DNA from: Bacteroidales bacterium
GTDB lineage: Bacteria; Bacteroidota; Bacteroidia; Bacteroidales; UBA3824
Assembly (NCBI GenBank): GCA_016293845.1
Contig: JAEDDH010000015.1
Span: 1 to 64,000, forward strand
Direction of reading: 5' to 3'
DNA length: 64,000 bases
Notes under the pieces: model-generated
What the model was told of the DNA's origin: nothing
Seen by the model: the letters and a program-made list of their open reading frames with translations, nothing else
Database searches by the model: none
Made by a program: the position numbers and the translations under genes
In this document: positions 52,618 to 61,763 of the stretch, one piece after another
How positions within the stretch are numbered: position 1 is the first letter of the stretch
How the letters are laid out: the number at the start of each line of letters is the position of its first letter

Positions 52618-53517
52618 TTAGCGAGTTGTCATTACAAGGCGGAATCCTGTAAATGGGTTGGGAAGTTTTTCGATTCCCGGTTCGTCGTCGGCAGCAATTT
52701 GCATATAGTAGCCGTAGCTATGCCACGAACCTCCTTTAACTTTGCCGTCTGCGGTCATTTCGGCTGCGTTGCCAGCCATTTGAAAAATGCCGTATTTGTT
52801 TGGTGCAAAGGTTTTAACAGGTACTAACGCTGTTTGATAAAGCACGTTGTTGTCGAGAATTTCCACTTTTCCTGTTTCTTTGTTGATGCGGATGTTTTCT
52901 TCGCCAACTATGTGAAAATTGGCATTTCGTTCGCCTTTCTTGTCGCGCAAGAATTTGCCTTCCCATGGATAGAGGGCGTTTTCGATGCCACCTGCGGCTG
53001 CTACAATCCATTCGCTTTCGGTAGGAAGACGAAATTCGGCATTGTTGTATTTGGCGTTGTTGTATGCTGCATACAATTTTGTAAACCAAAGGCAGAATGT
53101 TTCAGCCGCCTCTTTGGAGATATTAACCACAGGATAATCGTTCCATTTTGTGTCGGTGTGGTAGGTTTTTGCGGTGGATTCAAAAGCTTCGCTGATGCGC
53201 ATCCATCCTTCGCCATCCACTTTGCAAGATTCGTAGATATCGTTTAAACCGTTGTCTTTCAAATCTTTGAGAAATGCGTTGTAAATACCGTTGGTTGTTT
53301 CTACCACCGAAATGAAGTATCCGCCTGCCGAAACGTTTTTGTCTACCGACTTGTATGCGCTCTGACCAACGTATTTCATTCCAGCTTCTATGTTCTTGAT
53401 ACTGTTGAGGTTTGCAGCTACCGACTTGTTAAAGTCAATTTTGTCTAATCCATTCTGTCCAAAACAGATGGTGGTGCAACACAAAACGGTTGCTAACATA
53501 ATTAATTTCTTTATCAT
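52618..53517 (-). CDS. exported SUMF1/FGE-sulfatase-domain protein (GldK/GldJ-like fold)
   Basis: A 299-residue protein with a signal peptide (cleavage after CFGQ). It has a formylglycine-generating-enzyme-like domain with the usual landmarks: PVVNISKEAAETFCLWF, EFRLPTESEWIVAAAGG, YPWEGK, GIFQMAGNAAEMTADG, KGGSWHSYG and FTGFRLVM. The catalytic cysteines of true FGE are not evident, so it is probably structural. The same domain builds GldJ and GldK of the gliding/type IX machinery, but there is no lipobox here and orthology with either is not claimed. Confidence 0.8.
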   Translation of the reverse strand: MIKKLIMLATVLCCTTICFGQNGLDKIDFNKSVAANLNSIKNIEAGMKYVGQSAYKSVDKNVSAGGYFISVVETTNGIYNAFLKDLKDNGLNDIYESCKVDGEGWMRISEAFESTAKTYHTDTKWNDYPVVNISKEAAETFCLWFTKLYAAYNNAKYNNAEFRLPTESEWIVAAAGGIENALYPWEGKFLRDKKGERNANFHIVGEENIRINKETGKVEILDNNVLYQTALVPVKTFAPNKYGIFQMAGNAAEMTADGKVKGGSWHSYGYYMQIAADDEPGIEKLPNPFTGFRLVMTTR

Positions 53518-53596
53518 ATCGTGTGTCTTTAATTAAAACTCTAATTTTTGAATATGCAAATTTCTTGCAAAATACTGAGATATAAAAATCTTTTTA

Positions 53597-53604
53597 TATT
53601 TTTG
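53597..53604 (+). promoter_or_regulatory. TAnnTTTG promoter motif of the O-acetylhomoserine sulfhydrylase gene
   Basis: TATTTTTG, 26 bases before the ATG at 53631. It overlaps a GTG that would otherwise be an alternative start. Confidence 0.5.
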
Positions 53605-53630
53605 TGTCAAAATTTTTAACAAAAAACATA

Positions 53631-54917
53631 ATGTCAGAAAAAAAATCATTGGAGACTGTTTGCATACAGTCGGGTTGGCAGCCTAAAAGCGGTGATCCCC
53701 GTGTGTTGCCTATCTTTCAGAGCACTACTTTTAAATACGAAAACACGGCAGCTATGGCCGATTTGTTTGATCTCAAAGCTGAGGGTTATTTTTACACCCG
53801 TTTGCAAAATCCTACCAACGACGCCGTGGCTGCCAAAATAGCTGACCTTGAAGGCGGCGTGGCTGCCATGCTCACTTCGTCGGGTCAGGCGGCAAGCTTT
53901 TATGCTGTTTTTAACATCTGCGAGGCTGGCGACCATTTTGTAAGCAGCAAAAATATCTACGGAGGCACTTACAACCTGTTTCTTGTAACTATGAAAAAAC
54001 TTGGTATTGAGTGCACTATGGTGGATTCTGATGCTTCGGAGGAAGAAATCTCAAAGGCATTCCGCCCAAATACTAAGTGTCTTTTTGCTGAAACTATCTC
54101 TAATCCCACTTGTCATGTGCTTGATTTTGAGAAGTTTTCGCGTATTGCAAAAAAACATGGTGTGCCGTTGATTGTTGACAACACTTTTGCTACTCCTATC
54201 AACTGCCGTCCGTTTGAATGGGGTGCTGATATCGTAATTCACTCTACCACAAAGTATATGGATGGTCATGCCCTTGCTGTTGGCGGATGTATAGTAGACA
54301 GTGGCAATTTTGATTGGGAAAAATATGCCGACAAGTTTCCCGGACTTACTCAGCCCGATGAGTCGTACCACGGTTTGGCTTACACCAAGGCTTTTGGCAC
54401 AAAGGCTTTTATCACCAAGGCTACTGCTCAATTGATGCGTGATTTGGGTTCTATTCAAAGTCCTATGAATGCATTCTTGCTCAATATTGGTCTCGAAACT
54501 CTTCATCTTCGTGTTCCCCGCCATTGCGAAAATGCTCAAAAGGTGGCAGAATTTCTTGAGAACCATCCCAAAATTGCGTGGATTAGCTACAGCGGCTTGA
54601 AGAGCAGTCCTTATTACCAACTTGCTCAAAAACAATTTGATGGCGGACGTTCGTGCGGTGTGCTTTGCTTTGGAATCAAAGGCGGACGCGAAGAATCTAT
54701 CAAGTTTATGGATAGCTTAAAATTGGTTGCCATAGTAACGCACGTTGCTGATGCCCGTTCTTGTGTGCTTCACCCCGCAAGCCATACACACCGTCAGCTC
54801 ACCGACGAACAGCTGATTGCAGCCGGCGTTCAACCCGATTTGATTCGTTTTTCGGTGGGCATCGAAAATGCCGACGACATCATTGCTGATGTTAAACATG
54901 CATTAGATAAAATTTAG
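53631..54917 (+). CDS. metY: O-acetylhomoserine aminocarboxypropyltransferase (sulfhydrylase)
   Basis: A 428-residue PLP enzyme of the Cys/Met metabolism family. It makes homocysteine (or methionine) from O-acetylhomoserine and sulfide (or methanethiol). It shows GYFYTRLQNPTNDAVA, the glycine-rich LTSSGQAASFYAVF, the aspartate in PLIVDNTFATP and the PLP lysine in HSTTKYMDGHALAVGG (about residue 208). The length of about 430 and the long insert around FPGLTQPDESYHG favour MetY over the shorter MetB/MetC. The start at 53631 is set by the promoter motif. It stands alone. Confidence 0.92.
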   Translation: MSEKKSLETVCIQSGWQPKSGDPRVLPIFQSTTFKYENTAAMADLFDLKAEGYFYTRLQNPTNDAVAAKIADLEGGVAAMLTSSGQAASFYAVFNICEAGDHFVSSKNIYGGTYNLFLVTMKKLGIECTMVDSDASEEEISKAFRPNTKCLFAETISNPTCHVLDFEKFSRIAKKHGVPLIVDNTFATPINCRPFEWGADIVIHSTTKYMDGHALAVGGCIVDSGNFDWEKYADKFPGLTQPDESYHGLAYTKAFGTKAFITKATAQLMRDLGSIQSPMNAFLLNIGLETLHLRVPRHCENAQKVAEFLENHPKIAWISYSGLKSSPYYQLAQKQFDGGRSCGVLCFGIKGGREESIKFMDSLKLVAIVTHVADARSCVLHPASHTHRQLTDEQLIAAGVQPDLIRFSVGIENADDIIADVKHALDKI

Positions 54918-54989
54918 TTTGGCAAAATTCTGATAAAGTCAAGTTATATTAAAGACATTTAATTTATTAAAAAACTAAAATTAAACCAC

Positions 54990-56042
54990 ATGAAAAAACT
55001 TTATATACCATCAGCATTATTGGCAGTTGCATTGTGGCTGCCAACATCGGTGCAAGCGCAGGAGCCTGATATGTTTGACATCCTTGCCAACTATATCAAC
55101 GATGAGCAAAATTCTTCGCTGGTAAGGCTTCAAGAAGATATAGCCAAGGGAGAAAAATATGTATCTCAGGCCGAAGCTTCCGACAAAACTAACGCTAAGT
55201 TTCTCAACAGTAGCAAAAAAGGCAAGCTCAAAAAAGGTGAAAAAAAATCTGCCGAAGCTAAATCGTTGCGAATCAAGGCTACTAAACTCTACGAAAAATC
55301 GTATTCTGCTCTTTACGATATTTACAAAGAGGTTATCGAAAATAGCGAATTTATTTACCACAACGATAAAAGTCAGGCAGAATCGTATTTGAGCGATGCC
55401 GAAAACGATATTCAAGACGGTTCGGCAAAACTTTCGCCTTACGGAAAACTTACCGCTAAAAACCTCGAAACTAAAACTTACAGCACTCTTAAGGCTGATA
55501 TGGCTTCGTGCAAATCGAAATTTCAAAGCGCTGGCGAAAACTGCTACAATGCTCTGAAACTTCTTAAAACACAAGATGAGCGTAAATCTCAGGAGCAAGC
55601 TGCCGAACAAGCTTTTTGGAACTCTACCGTTTCGATTAACACTATCGATGCTTACAAAAAGTACATTAGCAAATATCCCAACGGCAAGTATGTTAGCGAG
55701 GCTCAGCGTCGTATTTCTAACTTGCAAAATGCCGGCAAGCAACGCAGAGTAACTTCAAATAATCCCGACGAAGGACTTGCTTACCGTATCCAGATTTGCG
55801 CCGACAAACGTAAATGGAGCCAAAGAAAACTTCAACGGTTGTATAAGGGCAATCTTAAAATTGACGAGCGTCAGGTGGACGGTTACTATAAATATTGGAT
55901 TGGTTGCTATCGTAGCTACGAAGAGGCTCAATCTGCCGAAATGGGCATGAATCTTAAACAATCGTTTATTGTATGTTTTAACGATGGTCAACAAATTCAT
56001 GTTACCCAGGCTCAGCAAATTGAAGCTAATCTTATCGATTAA
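54990..56042 (+). CDS. exported helical protein with SPOR-like C-terminal domain
   Basis: A 350-residue protein with a signal peptide (cleavage after VQAQ). The helical, lysine-rich region (about 30-215) is probably a coiled coil. A short TPR-like piece follows (about 215-250: NTIDAYKKYISKYPNGKYV). The C-terminal 85 residues (AYRIQICADKRKWS, then YYKYWIGCYRSYEEAQ) have the strand-helix layout of SPOR domains, which bind denuded peptidoglycan. It is probably periplasmic and cell-wall associated. A terminator follows at once. Confidence 0.68.
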   Translation: MKKLYIPSALLAVALWLPTSVQAQEPDMFDILANYINDEQNSSLVRLQEDIAKGEKYVSQAEASDKTNAKFLNSSKKGKLKKGEKKSAEAKSLRIKATKLYEKSYSALYDIYKEVIENSEFIYHNDKSQAESYLSDAENDIQDGSAKLSPYGKLTAKNLETKTYSTLKADMASCKSKFQSAGENCYNALKLLKTQDERKSQEQAAEQAFWNSTVSINTIDAYKKYISKYPNGKYVSEAQRRISNLQNAGKQRRVTSNNPDEGLAYRIQICADKRKWSQRKLQRLYKGNLKIDERQVDGYYKYWIGCYRSYEEAQSAEMGMNLKQSFIVCFNDGQQIHVTQAQQIEANLID

Positions 56043-56070
56043 TCAGTTTCATTTGTTTATATAAAATAAA

Positions 56071-56106
56071 AAACCGCCGGAAGTAATTTTCCGGCGGTTT
56101 TGTTTT
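56071..56106 (+). terminator. intrinsic terminator after the SPOR-like gene
   Basis: A ten-base stem AAACCGCCGG/CCGGCGGTTT with a ten-base loop, followed by a T-rich run, 28 bases after the stop. Confidence 0.85.
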
Positions 56107-56218
56107 TGTCATACAGTGGATATCTAAATTTATCTTTTCAATGATAATCAGTAGAATTAATCTACTATTCTCAAATCATAACCATACGTCTTAAATAAGA
56201 TTTTGACCTATATTATGA

Positions 56219-58156
56219 TTAGATTTCAAAAGCTAACAGAGTGATGTCATCGGTTTGCGGTTTGTCGCCCTTCCAATCATAAATAAAGTTTGTAAGAGCG
56301 GTTTTTTGACGTTCAAACGGAAGTGTTGAAAACTCTAATATTTTGTCTTTAAAGTTTTTAGACATGATTTTGCGGTTAAGTGCGCCGCCGTTTTGATCGG
56401 TACAACCGTCGGAATAGAGATAAATCTTATCGTTTTCTTGCAATTGTACCATTGTGCTCGAAAAGTTCTTATCTAAAATATAGTGTCCGATGGGCATTGT
56501 GTCGCCCTTGATTGTGAGAACTGCACCATCGCGAACCAATACCATAGAACGTTGTGCGCCAGCATAATATCCTAAACGGGTGTTTTCGTTGTAGATTAAT
56601 AGGGCAATATCTATACCGTCGTTGCGGAGTTTACCTTCTTGATCAAGTCCGAGTGCTGATCTCACTTTTGTGCGGAGTGCGTCGAGGATTTCGCCCGGCA
56701 TTATGTCGTGACCTTTTTGGTCGTTGATAAGTTCGTTTAAGAACGACAGACCCATACTTGCAAGTATAGCACCCGGAACGCCGTGTCCTGTGCAATCGCC
56801 CATTGCTGCAATTATCTGATTATTAACCTTTTTGGTAAAGTAAAAGTCGCCTCCAACAATGTCTTTTGGTTGATATATTACAAAGTAGTTTCTAAAAATA
56901 GAATAATTAGGTGCAACGGCTTGAATCATAGCGGTTTGCAATTGGCTTGCGTAGTTTATTCCGGCGGTAAGCTGTTCGTTGGCTGTGGTTACTTCGTGGT
57001 TGCGAAGTTCGAGAAGCACTTTTTGAGCAGCTAAGTCGTCGTTGATTGTGCGAAGTTGGTTGTTGAGTCTGCTAACCTTTTCGCTCTGAACAATCAATTC
57101 TTCTTTTTGTTGTTGCAAGGTGTCGTTTTGCACAAGCATCTCCTCTTTTTGAGTGGCAAGTTCGGCGTTGAGCATTTTGAGACTGTCTTTTTGTATAAAA
57201 AAGTCTTCCATCATCCGCGAAATTACTCCAAATTCGTTGGTTTCGGATTTTAGAGGTACAATGCTGTCGGTTTTTTCTGATTTAAACGATTCGTCAATTT
57301 GCGAAAGCGGTTTTGTTACCTTCACCTTGACGTAAAGCATTATGGCAAAGAATATTCCGAGGCATAAAAATGCAATCAGTAGGAATATAGGCACAGATTG
57401 GTTCAACTGTTTCGACAGCATATCTTCGTAGCAAAAACACATATATGCCACGTGCTTGTTGGTGTAGTCTACAAGTTCGCGATTGGTAACAGCCATCGGA
57501 GCAACAGCCTTAACTGTGTCGGCGTAGGCTTTGTCATCTTGGGCAAATGTCATATACATACCACCGAGGGCTATGCTCATAAGGTTGATATCTTCTTCGG
57601 CAATCTCTTTTACAAAAATCATATAGCCCCGTGGTTTTTCGTTGCGGCTGTTGATGCTGGCTGCCGACACAAGGCACGAGCAGAAATATACAAAGTGCTT
57701 GCCTTCAAACTTAGCATAAAAATGCGGAAACAGCTCTTTGGTAAAGAGGTTTCCCATATCTGCACCTGCAAACGGATAGAATGGTATGTTTTCCATTCCC
57801 GCTGCTCGGTTTTCGTATTTGATGATGCCAAGAGTGTCGAACATTCCCACGGCGGCGGCCTTGTATCCATCAATCATATAGCCGATATTGTCGTCGAGCC
57901 ATTTTTTGTTGCCTTCGCACATAGCCTGGTAGCACTCGTCCCAAGCAGAGTTGTCGTGCACAATGTTGGTGTATTGATGGTAGGTAACGCTTAATATTCG
58001 GTCGATAAGCAGTTCTTTATTTTTTTTGGAGTATTCGCGCACGGCGTTTAACTGCTTGTATTGAAACATATAATAAAGTATCAATGCAATAATCATTATT
58101 ACAGCGCCTAATAGTGCCACGCGTAATATGCCCGATTGTACCGTCTTGGAGTTCAT
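56219..58156 (-). CDS. sensor SpoIIE/PP2C phosphatase with CHASE4-like domain and coiled coil
   Basis: A 645-residue protein with a transmembrane helix (about 11-32) and a periplasmic sensor of about 220 residues whose HDNSAWDECYQAMCEGNKKWLDDNIG-like stretch resembles a CHASE4 domain. A second helix (about 257-282) and a HAMP-like linker (VTKPLSQIDESFKS) come next. A long coiled coil (about 330-400) precedes the SpoIIE phosphatase (about 415-645: DIVGGDFYF, DCTGHGVPGAILASMG, YSDGCTDQNGG), whose metal-binding aspartates are present. It is likely an envelope-stimulus phosphatase feeding a partner-switching or similar pathway. No substrate gene is adjacent. Confidence 0.87.
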   Translation of the reverse strand: MNSKTVQSGILRVALLGAVIMIIALILYYMFQYKQLNAVREYSKKNKELLIDRILSVTYHQYTNIVHDNSAWDECYQAMCEGNKKWLDDNIGYMIDGYKAAAVGMFDTLGIIKYENRAAGMENIPFYPFAGADMGNLFTKELFPHFYAKFEGKHFVYFCSCLVSAASINSRNEKPRGYMIFVKEIAEEDINLMSIALGGMYMTFAQDDKAYADTVKAVAPMAVTNRELVDYTNKHVAYMCFCYEDMLSKQLNQSVPIFLLIAFLCLGIFFAIMLYVKVKVTKPLSQIDESFKSEKTDSIVPLKSETNEFGVISRMMEDFFIQKDSLKMLNAELATQKEEMLVQNDTLQQQKEELIVQSEKVSRLNNQLRTINDDLAAQKVLLELRNHEVTTANEQLTAGINYASQLQTAMIQAVAPNYSIFRNYFVIYQPKDIVGGDFYFTKKVNNQIIAAMGDCTGHGVPGAILASMGLSFLNELINDQKGHDIMPGEILDALRTKVRSALGLDQEGKLRNDGIDIALLIYNENTRLGYYAGAQRSMVLVRDGAVLTIKGDTMPIGHYILDKNFSSTMVQLQENDKIYLYSDGCTDQNGGALNRKIMSKNFKDKILEFSTLPFERQKTALTNFIYDWKGDKPQTDDITLLAFEI

Positions 58157-58311
58157 ATATTTTATATAATGATGCGTTCTATTTTTTCTTTTTTAACATT
58201 TCAAGTATACAAAAAATAATCCAAGAAGTATCAGATTTTGAGGTTTTTTTTCTTTTTTTTCACGAACATCATCGCCACACAGGGCGGCTCGATGTTAGTG
58301 GTTACAGAAAT

Positions 58312-58328
58312 ACCGTCTTTCAGACGGT
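58312..58328. repeat. perfect inverted repeat (7-base arms, 3-base loop)
   Basis: ACCGTCT TTC AGACGGT between the SpoIIE gene and the toxin remnant. No T run follows on the plus strand, so terminator function is doubtful. Confidence 0.5.
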
Positions 58329-58334
58329 TAGAGG

Positions 58335-58545
58335 AATTTTTTAAAATTGGTTTGCAATGTGAATGATAAATAATCCGGATTTGTTGATGTGGATTTCTTC
58401 TTTGGTTGATTATGGAGAAGAAGTTTTTCGTATTTGAATATGTCTTGCAAAAATGTGTTGCTGCTTTTGTCTCCAAAATTCTTTCTAATGTACTTTGATC
58501 TTTGGCGTAAGTTGGGCAACGCTTCAGGAAACCATTTACTTTCAT
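58335..58545 (-). pseudogene. RelE/ParE-family toxin gene broken by frameshifts
   Basis: The gene starts at ATG 58545, overlapping the antitoxin stop (ATGA) as in many toxin-antitoxin pairs. After MKV one base is missing from an A run (AAA where AAAA is expected). The next frame then reads KWFPEALPNLRQRSKYIRK, then FGDKSSNTFLQDIFKYEKLL, a good match to RelE/ParE toxins of Bacteroidota. A second break follows near LLLHN. A third frame carries RIIYHSHCKPIL, which may correspond to the usual KIVYYI strand. The toxin cannot be made as a single chain. Confidence 0.75.
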
Positions 58546-58793
58546 ACTGCTTCGGCAATTTGTTCGTTAGTAGTAGCGAATCCGAATTCATCGTTTAGTG
58601 CCTTAAAAAGTTCTTCGGTGGTAAGGTAATTACCCATAGAGATTTGTCGGTGTCCTTCTTCGGCTTTGGCTATAAGTTCTTCGCGAGTGTAGGCTCGGAG
58701 TTCGTCTTCGATGTTTTCTTCATTGAGAGAATTTACTATCGATTGTGGATATTTGGAAACTTTGGCAAGTATCTCTTCGCTGTTGATGCCCAT
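58542..58793 (-). CDS. antitoxin-like small protein of a type II toxin-antitoxin pair
   Basis: An 83-residue acidic helical protein. The C-terminal half (REELIAKAEEGHRQISMGN, then LTTEELFKAL) has the pattern of RelB-type antitoxins from Bacteroidota, in which a KAxxGxxxIxxG segment precedes the toxin-binding tail. It ends in the start codon of the broken toxin gene. The reading frame is intact, so it may be relaxing after toxin loss or may still neutralise a related toxin elsewhere. Confidence 0.65.
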   Translation of the reverse strand: MGINSEEILAKVSKYPQSIVNSLNEENIEDELRAYTREELIAKAEEGHRQISMGNYLTTEELFKALNDEFGFATTNEQIAEAV

Positions 58794-58852
58794 TAATATG
58801 TTTATGGCATCAAGTTAATATTTTATGATGCAACACTTGTGCCGAGAAATAA

Positions 58853-60010
58853 TCACCTCTCCACATTGATAACCACCATTTCTGGTCGGCAGGTGGTGCG
58901 TATCGGAGGTCCCCAGGTGCCGTAGCCTGACGAAACGTAGTAGTCGGTGTTGGTGCGGCGGTGCTGTCCAAACGAACATTCGTAGATGTCTGAGGTGATG
59001 AAGTTTAGCGGCCACAACTGTCCGTGGTGGGTGTGCCCCGATAGTTGGAGGTCGATGCCTGCTTGCTCGGCTTCTTCTAAGTGGTATGGCTGATGGTCTA
59101 CATTGATGAGGTAGTTGGAGTGGTCGATATTTTTAACTATGGTTTCAAACGGTTTGCGCCCAACGCGTTTGCCTGCTGGATAGGGACCCGCAGAACGGTC
59201 TTCGCGACCAATAATTGTTACTCCAAGGGGCAGTTGCGCTGTGGAATCGCGTAGCACCGTTACGCAGTTTTTTTTCATAAATTCGTCGGCAGTGTACACA
59301 TCGCCAATCCATTCGTGATTGCCATTAACAGCAAATATACCGTAGCGTGTGTTGATGGTATGGAGTATCGAATCGGCGTGGCTGTAAAGTACTGGCGTGG
59401 GGTTGCCGTCAAAAAAGTCGCCTGCAATTACCACAAAATCAGCATCTTCGGCGTTGATTCGGTTGGCAAGAGTGTTAAAAAACTTGTCGCCGTTTACCTG
59501 ACCTAAGTGTACATCGCTGATTAATACAAACTTAAATGGTCGTTCGATATTCTTGTTGGTGTGCAATGTGATTTCGCGGCGTGTGGGGTTGTGGGCGTTG
59601 AAATAGCCGATGATGAGGATTAGTGCGCAGACAATTCCGCCAACTGTGGCAAAAAGTTCTGCCTTGGCATCGCCGGGTTTGTAGCGGAATGTTAGCCATT
59701 CTGCCTTGAATGTCAGCGCATTGATGCCGCGTGCTATGTCTATTACCAAAAATATTAGAAATAGGTAGAGTGTGGCGGCGAGCATCCAATTGCCTGTGGT
59801 TACAAAAGGCTGCGACAATACTAAGTGGTTTCGCTGTAATGCGAATCCTGCGAAAAAACTTGCGCACAACACTATATATAATATACGCACTGCAATTCCC
59901 CAACCTGTGTTGGCAAGTGGCATAGCGCACCGCATTCGGGTGTAGATGTAAAAACACGCTCCAAAATAGAGCCCTACAAAAAATATCAAAAAGAAAAACA
60001 TACTACGCAT
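58853..60010 (-). CDS. membrane-anchored metallophosphoesterase (YkuE/YaeI-like)
   Basis: A 385-residue protein with four hydrophobic helices in the first 140 residues and a calcineurin-like phosphoesterase domain (about 155-385). All metal-site motifs are present: LISDVHLGQ (about 163), VVIAGDFFDG (about 197), FAVNGNHEWIG (about 225-235) and LSGHTHHGQLWP (about 335). Family members include UDP-diacylglucosamine pyrophosphatase-like and cell-wall enzymes. The substrate cannot be assigned. The POT transporter gene lies 13 bases upstream in the same orientation, so they are probably co-transcribed. Confidence 0.88.
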   Translation of the reverse strand: MRSMFFFLIFFVGLYFGACFYIYTRMRCAMPLANTGWGIAVRILYIVLCASFFAGFALQRNHLVLSQPFVTTGNWMLAATLYLFLIFLVIDIARGINALTFKAEWLTFRYKPGDAKAELFATVGGIVCALILIIGYFNAHNPTRREITLHTNKNIERPFKFVLISDVHLGQVNGDKFFNTLANRINAEDADFVVIAGDFFDGNPTPVLYSHADSILHTINTRYGIFAVNGNHEWIGDVYTADEFMKKNCVTVLRDSTAQLPLGVTIIGREDRSAGPYPAGKRVGRKPFETIVKNIDHSNYLINVDHQPYHLEEAEQAGIDLQLSGHTHHGQLWPLNFITSDIYECSFGQHRRTNTDYYVSSGYGTWGPPIRTTCRPEMVVINVER

Positions 60011-60023
60011 AATTAATTGATTA

Positions 60024-61637
60024 CTATTGCACTCCTTTCATCATTTTTTTCAACAGCGGGCAGAGTGCAAAAAGTATTATTGATGCTGCTCCTGCCATTA
60101 TTGCAAAGAGCATAAAAAATTCGGTAAGGTTGGTGATTTCAAAACCGAGAAACGCTTTGGTTTCGCCATTGGAACCGGGAAGTAGGGTGGCTAATTTACC
60201 TGCCAAAATGTTTGATGCTGCGTTGCTCATAAACCATACACCCATCAACAATGAAGCAAGACGTGCAGGCGAAAGTTTGTTAACCATCGATAGCCCTATG
60301 GGTGAGAGGCTTAACTCGCCAATTGTGTGTATAAAGTAAAGAGCAAAAAGCCACCACATCGAGGCTTTTGCGTTGGCATCCAAACCGTGAGTTCCAAATG
60401 CAATTACCACATATCCAAGGGCTAAGAGCATTAAGCCGATAGCCTGTTTTGCTGGTGAAAAAGGTTCTATTTTTTTATTAGCCAAAAACTGCCACAGCAT
60501 TGCCATAATGGGTGCAAAGCAAACCACTACAATTGGGTTGATTGATTGAAACCAAGTTGTGGGCATTTCCCAATCGCCAATGGTGCGGTCGGTGTGTTGG
60601 TCGGCAAACAGTGTGAGCGATGAGCCAGCCTGCTCAAACGCACTCCAAAAGAAGATTACAAACACTGCTATAATATAGATAACTCCGATGCGGCTTTTTT
60701 CGTCTTTGGTGAGTCCGCGGTCGGTGATGATAAATACGGGCAATGCAAGCGAAATTGAGTAGATTGCAGCCGAGATGTAATCGTCGAAACTTTCTGACCC
60801 TATTGAGAATAGCACAAACATAAGCGCTGCTCCAAGAATGCACCCCCAAAGACGTAACGGTGAGTTTTTAACTTCTTCTTTGTCTTGATGGTGCGCAACT
60901 GCCTCTTGATGAGCCAGTTCGTCTTTTGCGTGACGGAGTTCGCTCTGTGCGGGCGGAAGTCCTATTTGTAATCCGTCGGGAGTTTTTAAGTATTTGTCTT
61001 TGAATAACCAGAATACGAGAATCGAAAGTATCATTGCCACACCGGCGCAGAAAAATCCCCATTTAAAGTTGCCGGGGTTTGTCCAGTTGCCTTCGCCGAG
61101 AGATCCGCAGATGAGTGGTGCGATGAATGCTCCCACGTTGATACCCATATAGAATATAGTGAATGCCGAGTCTTTGCGGCTGTCGGTTTTTTCGTAAAGG
61201 TCGCCCACCATTGTAGAGATATTTGGCTTAAAAAATCCGTTGCCCAAGATAAGACAAACAAGACCTGTGAACATCAAAAATAGCGATATTCCGTTGTCGA
61301 CATTTGGGTCGATTGCTCCGCCTTCCACCGAAATTGATTTGTTGACAAAGCACGCTGAGGCAAACATAAGAAACTGTCCCACAGCCATTATCAAACCTCC
61401 AAAAATTATGGAGCGACGGTTGCCCCAGTATCTATCGGCAATGTATCCGCCAAGAAGTGGTGTCAAGTAAACAAGTCCGGTGTAAGATCCGTAAATTTCG
61501 GATGCTCTTTCGTTGGTAAAAAATGCTGCCACAAGGTAAAGCACAAATAATGCTCTCATACCGTAATAACTGAAACGCTCAGCCATTTCGGTAACAAACA
61601 AAAGGTAAAGTCCTTTTGGGTGTCTGTTGTTGCTCAT
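60024..61637 (-). CDS. POT-family proton-dependent oligopeptide transporter
   Basis: A 537-residue major facilitator protein of the PTR2/POT type, which imports di- and tripeptides with protons. The N-terminal EMAERFSYYGMRALFVLYL contains the ExxERFxYY proton-coupling motif. GGYIADRYWGNRRSIIFGG and FTIFYMGINVGAF are also family signatures. About 14 helices are present, with a charged cytoplasmic loop near residues 225-260 (RHAKDELAHQEAVAHHQDKE). A TAATTTTG promoter motif lies 42 bases upstream of the ATG. Confidence 0.93.
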   Translation of the reverse strand: MSNNRHPKGLYLLFVTEMAERFSYYGMRALFVLYLVAAFFTNERASEIYGSYTGLVYLTPLLGGYIADRYWGNRRSIIFGGLIMAVGQFLMFASACFVNKSISVEGGAIDPNVDNGISLFLMFTGLVCLILGNGFFKPNISTMVGDLYEKTDSRKDSAFTIFYMGINVGAFIAPLICGSLGEGNWTNPGNFKWGFFCAGVAMILSILVFWLFKDKYLKTPDGLQIGLPPAQSELRHAKDELAHQEAVAHHQDKEEVKNSPLRLWGCILGAALMFVLFSIGSESFDDYISAAIYSISLALPVFIITDRGLTKDEKSRIGVIYIIAVFVIFFWSAFEQAGSSLTLFADQHTDRTIGDWEMPTTWFQSINPIVVVCFAPIMAMLWQFLANKKIEPFSPAKQAIGLMLLALGYVVIAFGTHGLDANAKASMWWLFALYFIHTIGELSLSPIGLSMVNKLSPARLASLLMGVWFMSNAASNILAGKLATLLPGSNGETKAFLGFEITNLTEFFMLFAIMAGAASIILFALCPLLKKMMKGVQ

Positions 61638-61678
61638 ATTATTGTTTTAAATTTTTTTTAATGTTAATGAAATCGGCG

Positions 61679-61686
61679 CAAAATTA
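61679..61686 (-). promoter_or_regulatory. TAnnTTTG promoter motif of the POT transporter gene
   Basis: TAATTTTG on the minus strand, 41 bases before the ATG at 61637. Confidence 0.45.
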
Positions 61687-61728
61687 TAAAAATCTTAATT
61701 TCTTAATACTGTGTTTCGCTGAAAAATG

Positions 61729-61736
61729 TACCTTTG
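61729..61736 (+). promoter_or_regulatory. TAnnTTTG promoter motif of the nucleotidyltransferase gene
   Basis: TACCTTTG, 27 bases before the ATG at 61764. Confidence 0.5.
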
Positions 61737-61763
61737 CACTTATTAAATACGTAAAATTTTGAT

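Noticed and set aside
52618..53517. Assignment as GldK or GldJ
   Set aside because: It shares the SUMF1 fold, but there is no lipobox and no gldL/M/N neighbours.
58309..58331. Similarity of the hairpin arm to the Neisseria DNA uptake word CCGTCTGAA
   Set aside because: A nine-base match in an unrelated phylum, seen once in the window, is expected by chance.
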